Assembly (NCBI GenBank): GCA_018398765.1
Contig: JAHBMJ010001890.1
Span: 20,041-84,040, forward strand
Source of the DNA: Chromera velia
Lineage: Eukaryota; Sar; Chromeraceae
DNA length: 64,000 bases
Direction: 5' to 3'
Part shown: positions 25,101 through 36,526 of the stretch, piece after piece
Layout of the letters: each line of letters begins with the position of its first letter
How positions within the stretch are numbered: the first letter of the stretch is position 1
Program-made: the position numbers and the translations under genes
Notes under the pieces: model-generated
Database searches by the model: none
Told to the model about the DNA's origin: nothing
The model's input: only the letters and a program-made list of their open reading frames with translations

Positions 25101-27494
25101 TCACGAGAAAAAACTCGTGGCAGTGACTCAGGACATTCGGGAGAGACTCAAGTCACTAATCTTTGAGGATTGGGCCCTGAGTGAGGAGGACGCGTTGCGA
25201 ATTTACGAGACAGAACTGTTGCCCAGAGAAGAGGCTGCTGAGGGGGGGGGGCAGGGGAGGGTTGCAGGACAACCGGGAGGGGGGGGGAAAGGGGGAGGCA
25301 GGAGGGATCCGACAGGTGCCAGTGGGAGTGCAGGGGGCCCCGCAGGAGGCGGCGGCGCGAGACGAGGAGGTGGGGCGGAGGGACAGGGACAGCGTGAGAG
25401 AGAGCGGGAGCCGCCACGCGGGTTCTCTTCCAGTGCAGCCAGGAAGGGGGCAGCAAAGCGCACTGCCACTCCTGTGAAATACGACAAAGGGACTCGCAGG
25501 ATTCTTGTGGAAATTGATTGCCGTCTCCTGATCACTGCGGGGGCACGGAATGTGGATCCCGATGTCTTCATGGCTGTGCACTCCAATGGCCTTGTCTACA
25601 ATGGAAGGTCGGTGGGTTTGTGCTCCTTCCGCTCTGGCTTGTGCTTTTCTTTGGACTCGATTCGATGTCACCTGATTCCAAATGGGACACTGATGCATGG
25701 GCTTGTTTGCTGTTTGTTGCGCGTTTACTTTGCCTGGTCGCAAGACACGAGTCGAAACCTATCAGTACTTTCAAAAGCCGCAGCGAAGGCATACAAAACT
25801 GAGCAACTTATTTTGTTTAAAGCGCGTGTGCGCTTTTGATTTCTAGACTTTTTATCCGTTCCGGGTGTGCAGGTTGGTGGTCGACCAGCACTTCCAAACA
25901 ACAGACCCTGCGATCTTTGCTGCCGGGAGTCTGTGCACGTTCTCGAAGAGAACCAGAGTGAGACAGAAGGAACCGCTTCGGATGGACGGGTTCGATGGGA
26001 GAGAGGTCTGTCAGGGCATCGATGGGGTGGGGTTTTGGGGGATCATTTGTTTTCATTAGAAGAAGAAAGGCACAAACAAGTCAACGCAAAACACCGAACA
26101 GAGACAAATGCAACACCAACCTCGGGAGAGACTATTTTCTTTGCTTTATCGTTCTCCCATGCGCGTTGAAAGAGTTGTGGTTTGAAGTATTCTTTCTACA
26201 CTCGACGGAAACTTTGTTCCCTACTTCTGCATCCAACCAAACAACGAACCATTGTCGCAAAAAAAAAAAAAACTGCTACCTGCAGATCGGCAGTGCCCTC
26301 TCTCGTTCCATCCTCCGTCTCCTCGACCCTGTGTACGGAGACGAGCAATCCCTTCTGACTGCCGACCCGAGACTTCTTCAACCTGCACCCATCAGCACTG
26401 GAAGAGGAGCCGAACAGGGAGGAGACGGGAGGGCAGGGGGAGGCCTGCTCATCGACCCCACTGGGGCCAGCGTTCCACCGCAGGTCTGTCTGTCTGTCCG
26501 GTTTTTCAACAATCAGACAGGGAATCGCGCTACTCTGGTTTTCCTTTTCTCATATCTGTTCTGGAATCTCACGTATTTGTTCCGTTGGTGCAACCCAATC
26601 CACGGTCTTAGAGAAGTCTCTTTCAACTTCTCGAAATGCACCTATGCTCCTGTGATGTGCTCATTTAGTTTATTCATGCACATATGTATATGCAGCCCGA
26701 AGCCCCCAACGGTGACCCTTTGAATTCCTTCTGGCCTCGCGGGGGCTCTGCGGGAAGTGGGACGGAGAGGGCGACGTCGAGACAGTCCGGGAGAGCAGGA
26801 GCAGCTGTGACCGCAGCGAGACTCAAACAGAGAGAGATGGAGGGAGACAAAACAGGAGGGACCGCCGTAGCAGCAGGAGGAGACAGTGAGCGCGCTCCCA
26901 TCATGCCTGACACGGGAAGATCCGGAAGGTCAAACAACTCTCCGGGTCCTCCCCAGAAGCTCCTCCCGAAGTTTACTCTGCCAGTACCTCGAAAAGGACT
27001 GCTGCCTGGAGGCCTCAAGTTCATTTTTATTCACAGCTGCAGGGGAGAATTCGACAGGTCGGCCTGTCGGTCTCTTTGGAATTTGGGGAAGGGACGTTGA
27101 CAAGCGGCCGCAAAGAGGGGGTGGATTCTCTCGTCTCTTCCGAACACCTCTTATTTTCTTTTCTCTTTTCTCTGTCTCTCTTCTCTCTGTGTGTGTGTCT
27201 GTCTACACCACGACGGAGTTAACTGGGAAGAGCTTACTTCGTCTGTGTACTTACACTTCTCTGTGTGTATGCATGTGTGTCTCTATATGCGGTTGTCCGC
27301 AGCCTTCCGTCCACCCCCTCCGGAGATCACCTGATTGCGACGGACACCATGGCGCCAGGGCCGATGAAGAAGGCGGGGGGGAAGGACGGGAAAGGCTGCT
27401 ACTGCGCAGTGACCATCGACAAACTAGGCATCATTTCCTCCATCACTTACCTTGGTCGGTCGGACGGTCGCTTGGGTGGTCGTTTTCAGTCAAG

Positions 27495-27547
<53 letters not shown>

Positions 27548-28769
27548 GGGGTCGATTTTCTTTATCAGGGTGTCAGAATTGAGATGATTTTTAAGTTCGA
27601 TCTCAAGTGCTGTGCTTTTCTTACTGTGTGAAATTGGGAAGGGTTCTTCGTTTTTCCAAAAAAAAAAAAAAAACGGATACAGAAGACAATGGGTCTGCAT
27701 GCCGATACATTAGCACATTCGATCAGTGCCTCTCAGCAAACAATCGGTTCAACAATCATTAGTACAGACAAAACGTCTTAGATTCTTGAATTGTTTCGAT
27801 CGACTTTCTTTCAGGGATTTCTTTCGATCCGGCCAGGAGGCACGATGGATGCGTTCAAGTTGTGAATATTTCAGGTAGCCATTGATTCAAATGAGAGGGA
27901 GGCCGTGAGATGGATCGAGAGCGTTCACATGCTCCGTCCGTCTGTATAATTGCAAATGCAGGATGGGAAGACGTGGAGGTCCGCGCGTTCTGGTCCCTCG
28001 TGGGCCTCTCCGAGACTTTCTTGAACAACCTGAGGGCCCGTCACGCATCTGGAGACATTCCCTGTTTGTTGGACTTCCTCACTGACGAGTGGGCCACCTG
28101 TCTCTTCCATGACCGCTTCCCTGCCTTCTCCCTTGCACTCAATGCTCAGCTGGCAGGGGGGGAACTGACAGAAAAGACGCTCGTCAAGGTAAGTCAAAAA
28201 CATCCACAAATAGAGAGATAAACACGCAACAAGCCAAAGCATAGACAGACAGACAGACAGACAGACGGACAGACAGACAGACAGACAGACGAACAGATGA
28301 AGACAGTCTTTCAATGATTCCACTTTGGGCGTGTGTGCTTCTAGAAGGCCACTGAGTCGTCCATCCCACTGCCTCACCTGACTGAGTCTGTTGGAATGGC
28401 GAGTCCTCCTTCCTCGTATGGGCGATTCTTTCTGCAAACGTCCATGATATGACTCTGATGCAATGGTTTGTGTTTCTTTTCCTCATTTGACATTTGCAGG
28501 TCCTGGACGAGTTAGACCTCCGCATGGACTTTGCGGCTGAGGTTGCGACCAGTGAGGTGGAGGGCACGGCGGGACCCCAAATTCCTCAGGAGGAGCTGAT
28601 CGCTTTGCGGGACCGTCTAAGAGACACAGCTCAGCTCGTGGACCCCATCCGGGAGAGGCTCTTAGAGTTCCTCCGCAGAAATACAAACATTCTCAAGTGC
28701 TACTTTCTGCCGGAGGATTGGGCGGGGAAGATCAAACAAGCACCCAGCAGGGCTGCGGCCTTGAATTGA
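16029..28769 (+). CDS. CFAP61: cilia- and flagella-associated protein 61 (CFAP61/FAP61), 24 exons
   Basis: Exons: 16029-16588, 17039-17147, 17463-17689, 17960-18105, 18519-18688, 18863-19024, 19298-19492, 19822-20078, 20377-20551, 20906-20998, 21193-21533, 22042-22228, 22387-22445, 22753-22978, 23200-23649, 24012-24222, 24645-24786, 24987-25607, 25873-26005, 26286-26483, 26696-27057, 27303-27454, 27962-28188, 28500-28769. All phases join, giving 1890 residues against about 1240 in human. Family landmarks in order: N-terminal GNAT-like region ([16 protein letters not shown]), a second one ([14 protein letters not shown], then YFIAELIA), [13 protein letters not shown], the Rossmann motif [38 protein letters not shown]-like [16 protein letters not shown], and the C-terminal [15 protein letters not shown]61 belongs to the calmodulin- and spoke-associated complex at the base of radial spokes in motile axonemes. 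Extra length lies in exons 7-10, with a Lys-rich linker, and in a Gly-rich insert in exon 18. The donor of exon 5 is ambiguous (18688, or about 30 bases later, same phase). Confidence 0.95.
16921..17038. repeat. (GACT)n / (GAAT)n / (GGAT)n microsatellites in CFAP61 intron 1
   Basis: Successive tetranucleotide runs end directly at the TAG acceptor before exon 2, so the repeat forms the 3' end of the intron in place of a normal pyrimidine tract. Confidence 0.9.
18081..18177 (+). repeat. duplicated exon-4 splice donor of CFAP61
   Basis: The exon end and intron start at 18081-18113 recur at 18139-18177. The second copy has one substitution and a 4-base GTAT insertion at the junction. The 25-base filler is A-rich. 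The first donor is in the right phase for exon 5. Confidence 0.9.
19837..19863 (+). other. 27-base exitron-like segment inside CFAP61 exon 8
   Basis: The segment begins GTCTGTTT and ends CTTTGCAG. It is exactly nine codons long and free of stops, so keeping or removing it preserves the frame. Whether it is ever spliced out cannot be told from sequence. It is very short for a spliceosomal intron. Confidence 0.4.
20799..20919 (+). repeat. duplicated splice acceptor of CFAP61 exon 10
   Basis: The intron end and exon start at 20887-20919 have an upstream copy at 20799-20831 with one mismatch. The 55-base filler ends in GAATTC, T, then GTATGAAAATAAACG, abutting the downstream copy. The same tail is found in the PNPOx-like gene at 3836-3857. 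The downstream acceptor continues into the conserved exon. The upstream copy leads into non-exon sequence. Confidence 0.9.
21564..21738. repeat. (ATCC)n microsatellite in CFAP61 intron 11
   Basis: About 175 bases of ATCC units with occasional ATTC and ACCC variants, starting about 30 bases after the donor. Confidence 0.95.
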
Positions 28770-28900
28770 ATTCAGTACTTTGATGAGATGCTTAATTCAA
28801 AAAAACAAAAAAAGAGAGACAAAGAGTCTTTGTGAAAAAGTACCAACATAATTAACCGCCAAAAGAATTTTTAAGAGGATCCTATAACATATAGTAGCAA

Positions 28901-29083
28901 TGAATGAATGAATGAATGAATGAATGAATGAGTGAATGAATGAATGAATGAATGAATGAATGAATGAATGAATGAATATATTTTTTTTTTTTGAATGAGT
29001 AAATGAATGAATGAATGAATGAACGAATGAATGAATGAATGAATGAACGAACGAACGAATGAATGAATGAATGAATGAATGAA
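28901..29083. repeat. (GAAT)n microsatellite
   Basis: Long runs of GAAT units with GAGT and GAAC variants, interrupted once by a T-rich stretch at 28978-28994. The long frames across it encode only Ser/Phe/Ile/His repeats. Confidence 0.95.
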
Positions 29084-29154
29084 GATATGAAACATTAATC
29101 AAATAGTTAATAATCATCAAATTATTTGTTTCTAACCAAACCATGCAATTGCTT

Positions 29155-29176
29155 GATTTTGATTGATTGCTTGCTA

Positions 29177-29215
<39 letters not shown>

Positions 29216-29238
29216 CGATTGATTGATTGATCGCTTCC

Positions 29239-29276
<38 letters not shown>

Positions 29277-29395
29277 CATTGATTGATTTAATTTGATTGA
29301 TTTATTGATTGATTCATTGAATTTCATTGAATGAATCATGGTAAGAATGATTGATTCAAATTTAATTGATTGATTGAGTGAGTGATTGATGCCAA
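29155..29395. repeat. (GATT)n microsatellite
   Basis: Degenerate GATT units over about 240 bases, directly following the GAAT array. Confidence 0.9.
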
Positions 29396-30761
29396 ACCTT
29401 TAAATTAATGGAGTTTCAATTCCTCCGGAATTTCCTCGGTGGTGAATGAATAAGTTAAGTAAATTTTTAGCAGATATGCATAAATATTGGTATGGGCACC
29501 ATATGGTGTTTTAATATATTGTACAAATTCTTTTGTACTCTGGCGCTACGGTGTTACGTCGGCATATAACAGAAGCTTCATTATCATTTGAGTATATTGG
29601 AAAGACAATCTGTGAAGAAAAGGTTTGAAGTTGAAGTTTTGTGTAGTGAAATTCTGTTGATCAAAGCTCTGAATTCTATAGTCCGAATTGGTAATTTGGG
29701 ATGCTAAGTTTTCAATATTACGACGTCCGCGCGAATTTTATAATTTCAGATTTCTGAAATTTCAGTCAGCATTTCACGGCATTTCCAGATCGCCACGCGG
29801 CTGCATGCATGCGACAGGCCGCAATCAAAATTAGTTGCGGCTTGCACGGTTGGAATCGGTCGAAGTAAAATTCAATTTCAGTTGATTACGTGAGAATATG
29901 GTTGCGCGCGAGGCGGCGCGACCCTCTCTGCGGCGGGCGCGCGCAGGCAGGCCGCGCGAGCGTAACAGGGCCGCGACGTGGCAATTCTGGTGTCACACCT
30001 AGGATCGCCTGGGCCTTTCACATCTTTTGCCTCGGCCGTTTCCAAACTCCGATCTCTTTTGTGCTCTTCCGTGCTCTTCCTTACTTTGTGTCCAACAAGA
30101 AACGGCGCGGAGATTTTTTGTAGCACAATGTGCTACATTTAAGGAAAAGTAAAGCTAAATGATGATGATGATGATGATTGAGCGTTAAATCCTAGATTTT
30201 AAATGCACAAACAACTTTCTTATGAAATCTTTTTTATAATTTTAAAAAAGATTTGTAAAAAAAAAAAAATCGTCCCCCCCCCATTGCCAGTTGGGGCCAT
30301 GTCTTTTGGGTTATCATTGGAGTCTAAATTTACCCATATTTGTTAAAACAGAGCCATCTAATATCCGATATGTAATTGCTAGATCCGCCTCTCATATACG
30401 GAGACGCGGCATGCATAACAAAAACCTCAATCAAATATATAATCGATGTAAAGCTTAGTAAAGGTACTGGGGTGATTACAAAACTTTACAGCACGATACA
30501 CAATATACGAAACAGTTTTACACTTAATAACACTTAGTCATAAAATCTATATATCTTTATACAAATCATCGATCATGTAGTAAATACTAGAGCAAATAAT
30601 TTGAGTGTACATTTAAACTATAAATTTATTGCTTTTGAACAACTCCAGAAGCGCTGCATGATTGGTGAAGATCAGACTGGAAGAATAGGTTTTGGTACCG
30701 ACGTTAATTTATGTTTTTGGTCAGCCTTGCGCTAGGCCCTGCATGGCTAAGCTTTCAAATA

Positions 30762-31289
30762 TTACTCACTCACTCAATTCCTTTCTCCTTCCTTCCACGC
30801 TGAGTCACTCACTCTCTCTCTCTCTCTCTCTAGCTCTCTCTCTCTCGCGCTCTCTCTCTACTCTCTCTCTCTCTTTCTCTCACGCACATTCTCTCCCACT
30901 CTCTCACCCATTGCGGCACTCATTCACCTACCTACATTCATTTTTTCACTCACTCACTCTCCCACTCATTCATTCATTAACTCCCTCTCTCTCCCACTTA
31001 CTCACCCACTCACTCGCTCTCACTGAGTCTCTCCCACTCACTCACTCACTCACTCACTCACTTGTCACTAACTCACTTCTCACTAAGTCATTTCCCACTC
31101 ACTCACTCGCTCACTCTCTTCTACACTCACTCACTCACTCACCCACCCACTCACTCGCTCACTCACTCACTCACTCACTCACTGTCATTCACTCACTTCT
31201 CACTCACCCACTCACTCAACTCTCTCACCCGCTCACCCAACTACCTACATTCGTTCTCTCATTCACTCTCCCACCCATTCATTCATTTA

Positions 31290-31330
<41 letters not shown>

Positions 31331-31675
31331 ACTCTCACTCACTCTCTCACCGTCTCACTATCTCACTCACTTCTCACTCACTCAATCACTTCTCACTAAC
31401 TGCTTTCTCACTCCGTTCTCACTCACCCACTCACTCACCTAGTACCTACATTCATTCTCTCTCACTCTCCCACCCATTCATTTATTTACTCTCTCTCTCT
31501 CTCTCACACACACACTCTCACTGACACTCACTCTCACTCACTCACTTCTCTCTAAGTGATTTCGCACTCACCCACCCACTCACTCACTCACTCACTCACT
31601 CACTCACTCTCCCACTCTCTCACTCACTCACTCACTCACTCCCTCCCTCACTCACTCACTCACTCACTCACTCAA
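30762..31675. repeat. (CACT)n / (TC)n low-complexity array
   Basis: About 0.9 kb of CACT units mixed with CT dinucleotide runs. The frames reading through it are pure Ser/Leu/Thr/His repeats and not genes. Confidence 0.95.
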
Positions 31676-32806
31676 TGCAGTGAAACACTGACTTTGGGCA
31701 CACACAGAGCGACATAGAGAAGGTGATCTTCTCCAAGTCAGCTCAGAGCACCAGAAAAAGAAGGAGACGGGGATCATCTTCCGCCAAGAAAGCTAGGGCT
31801 GGAGTGAAGTGGTCTGTCCGGAATTCAGAAAGGAGAGGCGAGCCGCGTAGCGGCGAGCTTGGGCTACGGTTGTTGTATTGACGAAGCAGTCTACCCATCC
31901 TCACTCCCAGAAGCTAGCCCAGAAGGAATTAACGGACCTTCTCAATTTTATGGGGATCATACGCACAGATCCGTGATCGATGTACGTGCCACAAATTTAT
32001 TTAATTTATTAACAATTTATTTAATTCGAAATTAATTTTCCAATACAGAGGCGTGTAGCCTTTTTGCCTGCGCGGTGGGGGGGACCCCCCCGCGCTCACA
32101 TAGGAATTTCCACAAAAACGGCCCAAACGGTTTCGTTCATACCGCGCGATCCACGAAGAGTTGCGAGATGCGGACCGTCACTTTTTGTTTTGGCATGGAG
32201 ATGAACAGATTCTTCTCAGTGACCGAGGCACATCGGTGTGAAACGGCGTCGGGGTAGCTGGAACTTCAGTGTGCAGGGTATCAGCAAAGCACGTGGTCGG
32301 GTGGGGTTGAGGGCCTCCCGTGCGGGAGGGTGGTGGTGGGGGGGGGTGGGGGGTGTTTTTTTATTAAATTTTTAAGTCGTGGACAGGGTGCTTCGCTGGA
32401 GGCAGCGCGCCAGCGTTGTCCGCACCCCACCTAACGGCTCGAACGAGCAGAGGGCCGAACATGCAGCTGATCGAATCGTCTTTAGCCCGACCCCGAGCTC
32501 GGCAGTGTGATGAGTTCAGTTCCCGTTGCTTAACTTTGGGATCTTTCTGCCAATCACAGAGCCAAACAAATAAGGAGCCACGCCCACGCTAGGCTTTTCT
32601 TCCCGGCCATTCGTTCCTTAGGTGAGCAGGAGATTCGATCCTGCCATTCTCGACCTTTCATCTGACATGACATTTGCTTGTTCACACTTTTCAGCCAGCG
32701 AGGGAGGATCAAGAGGCGCCTACCGCTGTGGATTCATTTTCTTCAAAGACGTTTCGTTCACTCTCGGCAGTTCACACCACAGCTGCATGTATACAGTTCA
32801 ATTGAA
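31676..32806. other. intergenic and probable 5' leader of the ankyrin gene
   Basis: No gene recognised at 31676-32600. A G7/C7 palindrome sits at about 32076-32091 and a G-rich tract at 32325-32357. A GTGAGC donor at 32622 and a TTTTCAG acceptor at 32694 could bound a 73-base intron in the leader of the ankyrin gene. A short upstream ATG frame overlaps the proposed start. Confidence 0.45.
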
Positions 32807-34189
32807 ATGGTGAGACCGGTGAGGGTGCGAGACGCTGCGACTTTTGCCCCCGTGCTCCGGGAGATCGACATGGTCGAGAGAGAGGTCCTTGACTCGCTGG
32901 GTGTCCTGCGAAGCTGGAAGGCGCTGTTCAGCCGTCTCTCCTTTCCTTCCAAGGCGGGAAGTGATGTAGACGGAGAGCAACCGCCGAGCCTTCCTGACGA
33001 CACAGCTGCAGTGCCACTGCCCGAAGAGGCTCTTGCTCTGCGTGGAATGCGCCATGCAGTGTTGGACATGAAAGACAAGCTCCGTGCAGGGCTGGGTGAG
33101 GTGTTGCACCTCAACTACTTCATTGACTTGGCACCTGTCTTCTCCACCAACGTTGCCATGGTCATCAGGTCTTTCCAGGCTGCAACACCCAGCACGCTGC
33201 GCTCGGCTCTCGACCTTTTCGTCGAGACTGCAGACCGACGCGATCTAGAACTTCTCTTGAAGGTGGGAGCAGATATCAACGGGATTTTTGACAGAGAAAC
33301 AGCGCTGTCGAGGGCAGTGTCTGCGGGACACGCTGAAGCGGTGGAAGTTTTGGTTGACGCAGGTGCCGATCTAGAGAAGAGAGAGACAAGAGGGAACCTG
33401 ACACCTCTGCAGATTGCTTGCCGAGGTCGTCGCTTTGAGATTATCAAGTTCCTCATTGCCAGGGGAGCAAATGTGAAAGCCGAGTCAACCCAGAGAGTGC
33501 ACCCTCTCCAGGAGGCAGCCTCAGACCCCCAGATGCCCGCAGATGTCGTGACTCTCCTGAAGGCCCACGGACTGGACGAAATTCCTGGTGCCCCCGGGGG
33601 GCCGGTAGCTGTCGGTGCTGCGGGGGGTGCCCAGCCTGTTGTTGCCCCTGAGACTACTCGAGTGGTCAGGAACCAGGTCGTTGCAACTTTTATCTTCGTG
33701 TTCTCTTTTGTTGTTGGTGGGGAGTTCAAGTTAAACATTAGAAATGCGATCGTGATCTGTTTGTTTGCCTTTGTGAACCTTTATTTGCTTCTAGCAACAC
33801 CGCGTCATCCAATCAGAGAGGCGGTCGTTTGGGTTTACCGTCATGTCGACCCTGGCAATAAATATTTCCTTCCTCACATGGTCGTTTTCTGTGGCTTCGG
33901 GACTGCGTTAGTGGTCAGACTCTTTGAAACTGTTTTTTTACGGTGGTGTGTGTGTAGCCTACTGACCATTTGTTCGTTTGCGTTGATTGGCTGCACATTC
34001 TCGTCGGTCGAGGAGCTCTTCTTCGACCGTCACGGTGCTCTTCGAGGGTGGTCGGAAATTCAATACCACAGGGTGCGAGACCTACTCTTTGCATTTCTTC
34101 TTTGCAACATCATTTTTGTTGTTTGTGGGATGGTCGGATTCGGAATTTGCCTATCACTCTTCATCTGCATGAAAACTTTTGGTTTTTGA
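32807..34189 (+). CDS. ankyrin-repeat protein with hydrophobic C-terminal half
   Basis: A single open frame of 460 codons from the ATG at 32807; it is open further upstream to 32678, but that part lies across a likely leader splice. Residues 1-130 are mostly helical with no known domain. Residues about 140-270 hold three to four ankyrin repeats (DLELLLKVGADING, ALSRAVSAGHAEAVEVLVDAGADLE, LQIACRGRRFEIIKFLIARGANV), a protein-binding fold. A Gly/Pro/Ala linker follows. From about residue 291 there are four or more hydrophobic segments that could span membranes. The coding-to-hydrophobic change falls at CAG|GTCGTT, a good local donor, and this part is T-rich. It may therefore be intron or 3' sequence that happens to be open. 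Function is unknown. Confidence 0.7.
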   Translation: MVRPVRVRDAATFAPVLREIDMVEREVLDSLGVLRSWKALFSRLSFPSKAGSDVDGEQPPSLPDDTAAVPLPEEALALRGMRHAVLDMKDKLRAGLGEVLHLNYFIDLAPVFSTNVAMVIRSFQAATPSTLRSALDLFVETADRRDLELLLKVGADINGIFDRETALSRAVSAGHAEAVEVLVDAGADLEKRETRGNLTPLQIACRGRRFEIIKFLIARGANVKAESTQRVHPLQEAASDPQMPADVVTLLKAHGLDEIPGAPGGPVAVGAAGGAQPVVAPETTRVVRNQVVATFIFVFSFVVGGEFKLNIRNAIVICLFAFVNLYLLLATPRHPIREAVVWVYRHVDPGNKYFLPHMVVFCGFGTALVVRLFETVFLRWCVCSLLTICSFALIGCTFSSVEELFFDRHGALRGWSEIQYHRVRDLLFAFLLCNIIFVVCGMVGFGICLSLFICMKTFGF

Positions 34190-35526
34190 AACCTCTTGGA
34201 CTATTTGTTGAGCAGAGCGCGTCGACTGTTTTTTGGGGGTCTTCAAGTTGATGACTTTGGCCGTAGTCGTGAGCGGGAGTCCGAGAAACAGTTCTTTCTT
34301 TTTACGTTGCCGGTGACCTTTCCAATTTTACTTTTACCGCAAATGCTTTTTGTGGCTGCGCTGGTTCCGTGAATGATGTGCCAATAACCTCCCGGAACGG
34401 TCCGAAATTGTGGCCATCAATGCATTCGTATCGTTTCGATTGTGGTTCTGGTTTTGGGTCGAAGCCAAAGACAATCTTGCCAAGGGGGCATAGGCTTCAC
34501 AGAGCAGCTAGTGCCTCGATCGCTCTCTTTCCCTACGTCACACTCGATCGCTCTCTTTCCCTACGTCACACTCGATCCTAGCACTCGATCGCTCTTTTTC
34601 CCTACGTCACACTCGATCGCTCTATTTCTCTACGTCACACTCGATCGCTCTCTTTCCCTACGTCACACTCGATCCTAGACTGAGTAGACTCGATCGCTCT
34701 CTTTCCCTACTTCACTTTTGGTTCTTTTGGTGACTGGCCACCGGCAGTGGGGTCAGTAGGGGGCTAGGTAGGGGGACCGGATAGAATTAAAAAAGAAACT
34801 AAGAAAGAAAAAGAGGGAAGAGCGGTTTAGCAGGCTGGGAGGGAGCTTGATGGGAGCTTGTCACTGTATATAGTTTAATAATATCACGGTAGCAGCTAGA
34901 TATATAATTAAAGTGTCATTTAGTGCCGAAAAATGTACTAAAATGCTATATCACATATTAAAAATAAATGTTACTCAAACATCATATCATGATGCAGTGT
35001 TAGGGACTTAAGGCGAGGCTTATTAGAGCGACTTCTGGTATAGAGCGGCGACAGTGTCTTACACTAGCTAGGCCTTATATCACTTAGATTATCATTCTTA
35101 CACCTAGTCTTGAACTAACTTATTGATAAGTTGCGCGTAATTTTCGTGCAGTGATTTTTTACAGGGCTATCGACTGATGGATCAAATCAGTGAAACTCTA
35201 AGCGAAACTGGAAGCCATGCAAACGCCCAGCTGGACGTCCAAACAGATACTAGGACATATAGAAACTTAATTGGGCAGAGACACATATAAGCATTCGTTG
35301 CCTAGATTCGTGCATTTTAGGCTGATCAATTAAGCGTTTTTTTAAAATACAGAATGGCCGATTGGGAGAAAAGCTTCGGTCTGCTTCGAACAGGCCCAGA
35401 GTAAACCATTGAAGAGACAGTTGGGCTGCGAGAGGAGATGCAGACAGGCAAGCGGACCGGCAGATCGACAGACAGCACGTCCCTCATACACAATACGGGG
35501 AGACACAAACAAAAGCTGGCTGCCAC

Positions 35527-35563
<37 letters not shown>

Positions 35564-36212
35564 CGAATCGAAAGTGGGTGTTGGAAAGAAAGAAGAAAGA
35601 TTCGAAAGACTCAAAGAAGGTACAGGGGGAGGCAGGTCTGTGTGAGAGAGAAGTGCATGCTCCTTTAGAGTCCTTCTCTCGTTTGCTGACCCTCTTCCAC
35701 TTTCTCTCTGTCATCCATGCATGTCTGTCTGACACATCCATTCACCCACTGTCACACCCTAGGTCACGCCACATTCAAGCCTGAAGAAAGAGCTCCATGA
35801 CGAAAGCACGTGCGCGCATGCAGCAAGGATGGAGCAGAATGCGGGCAAAAACGTCTATCTCTCTTTGAGAATAAAAGGAAAATTACAAACACATGCAATA
35901 GAGGGCACTCAATCAATGATTCTGTATGCATCAGTCAGAGGAGGGAGACAGGGGAGAAAAGAAAAAAAGGGTAAGGAGCACCATGCATCAACACGACAGC
36001 ACTTAATTGAAAAGAGACACAGAGAACCATGCACACGTGCAACTGCATGATTCAGACTCCCATGCAGAGGACCAAGAGGTCCACAGCAGAGTGTCTCTTT
36101 CTGCACTCCGCTCCCCTCCTATCCTCTCTGCATGCACAAGCCCCTCGCCTCGATCCCCTCAGAGGACCCAGGCTTGGATGGGCGTGTCGGCATCGACTGA
36201 TTCGTTGCTTTT

Positions 36213-36252
<40 letters not shown>

Positions 36253-36526
36253 CGAAGGAAATCGATCGATCGATCAAAGAGGCGAAAGAGAACGGACAAG
36301 TTTCACTCTTTGCAGTGCATAGAGGTGCCTCTCCCCTACAATGCCTGCAAGCAGAACGCTTACGACCGCACTCACAGACGGTCTGGGTCACACACCCCTC
36401 AATCCCTGCATGTGGAGCGAATACCAACACGGCAAGCGAGAGAGAGAAAGGGGGGCGGCAAGAGAGACAGCTAGAGGGTGTTGACAGCCACATGCAGGAG
36501 ATTGATCGAAAGATCAAAAGGGACAA
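34190..36526. other. intergenic
   Basis: Contains the minisatellite at 34518-34722, an AT-rich stretch at 34860-35340, and (GA)n runs at 35528-35561 and 36222-36249. No gene recognised. The last part is the 3' flank of the minus-strand CBM20 gene. Confidence 0.5.
34518..34722. repeat. minisatellite, about 30-bp unit with TACGTCA
   Basis: Six copies of a unit containing CTCGATCGCTCT and, in most, CCCTACGTCACACT, separated by small variants. Five carry TACGTCA, which resembles a CRE/bZIP half-site, but repetition alone can explain this. Confidence 0.9.

Larger units (their letters stand above)
28770..30755. other. intergenic, simple repeats and AT-rich DNA
   Basis: Holds tetranucleotide arrays (28901-29395) and then AT-rich sequence with no gene. 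A GC-rich patch at about 29890-30130 ends in a short (GAT)n run at 30160-30178, which might be the tail of a degraded interspersed repeat. No promoter boxes or coding match were found. Confidence 0.5.

Noticed and set aside
28797-29339. 180-codon frame of Ile/His/Ser/Phe repeats
   Set aside because: Translation of GAAT/GATT microsatellites.
30130-30180. SINE with (GAT)n tail
   Set aside because: No A/B box promoter motifs or second copy seen in the window.
30692-31442. 235-codon and 126-codon frames
   Set aside because: Pure CACT/CT low-complexity translation (Ser/Leu/His/Thr).
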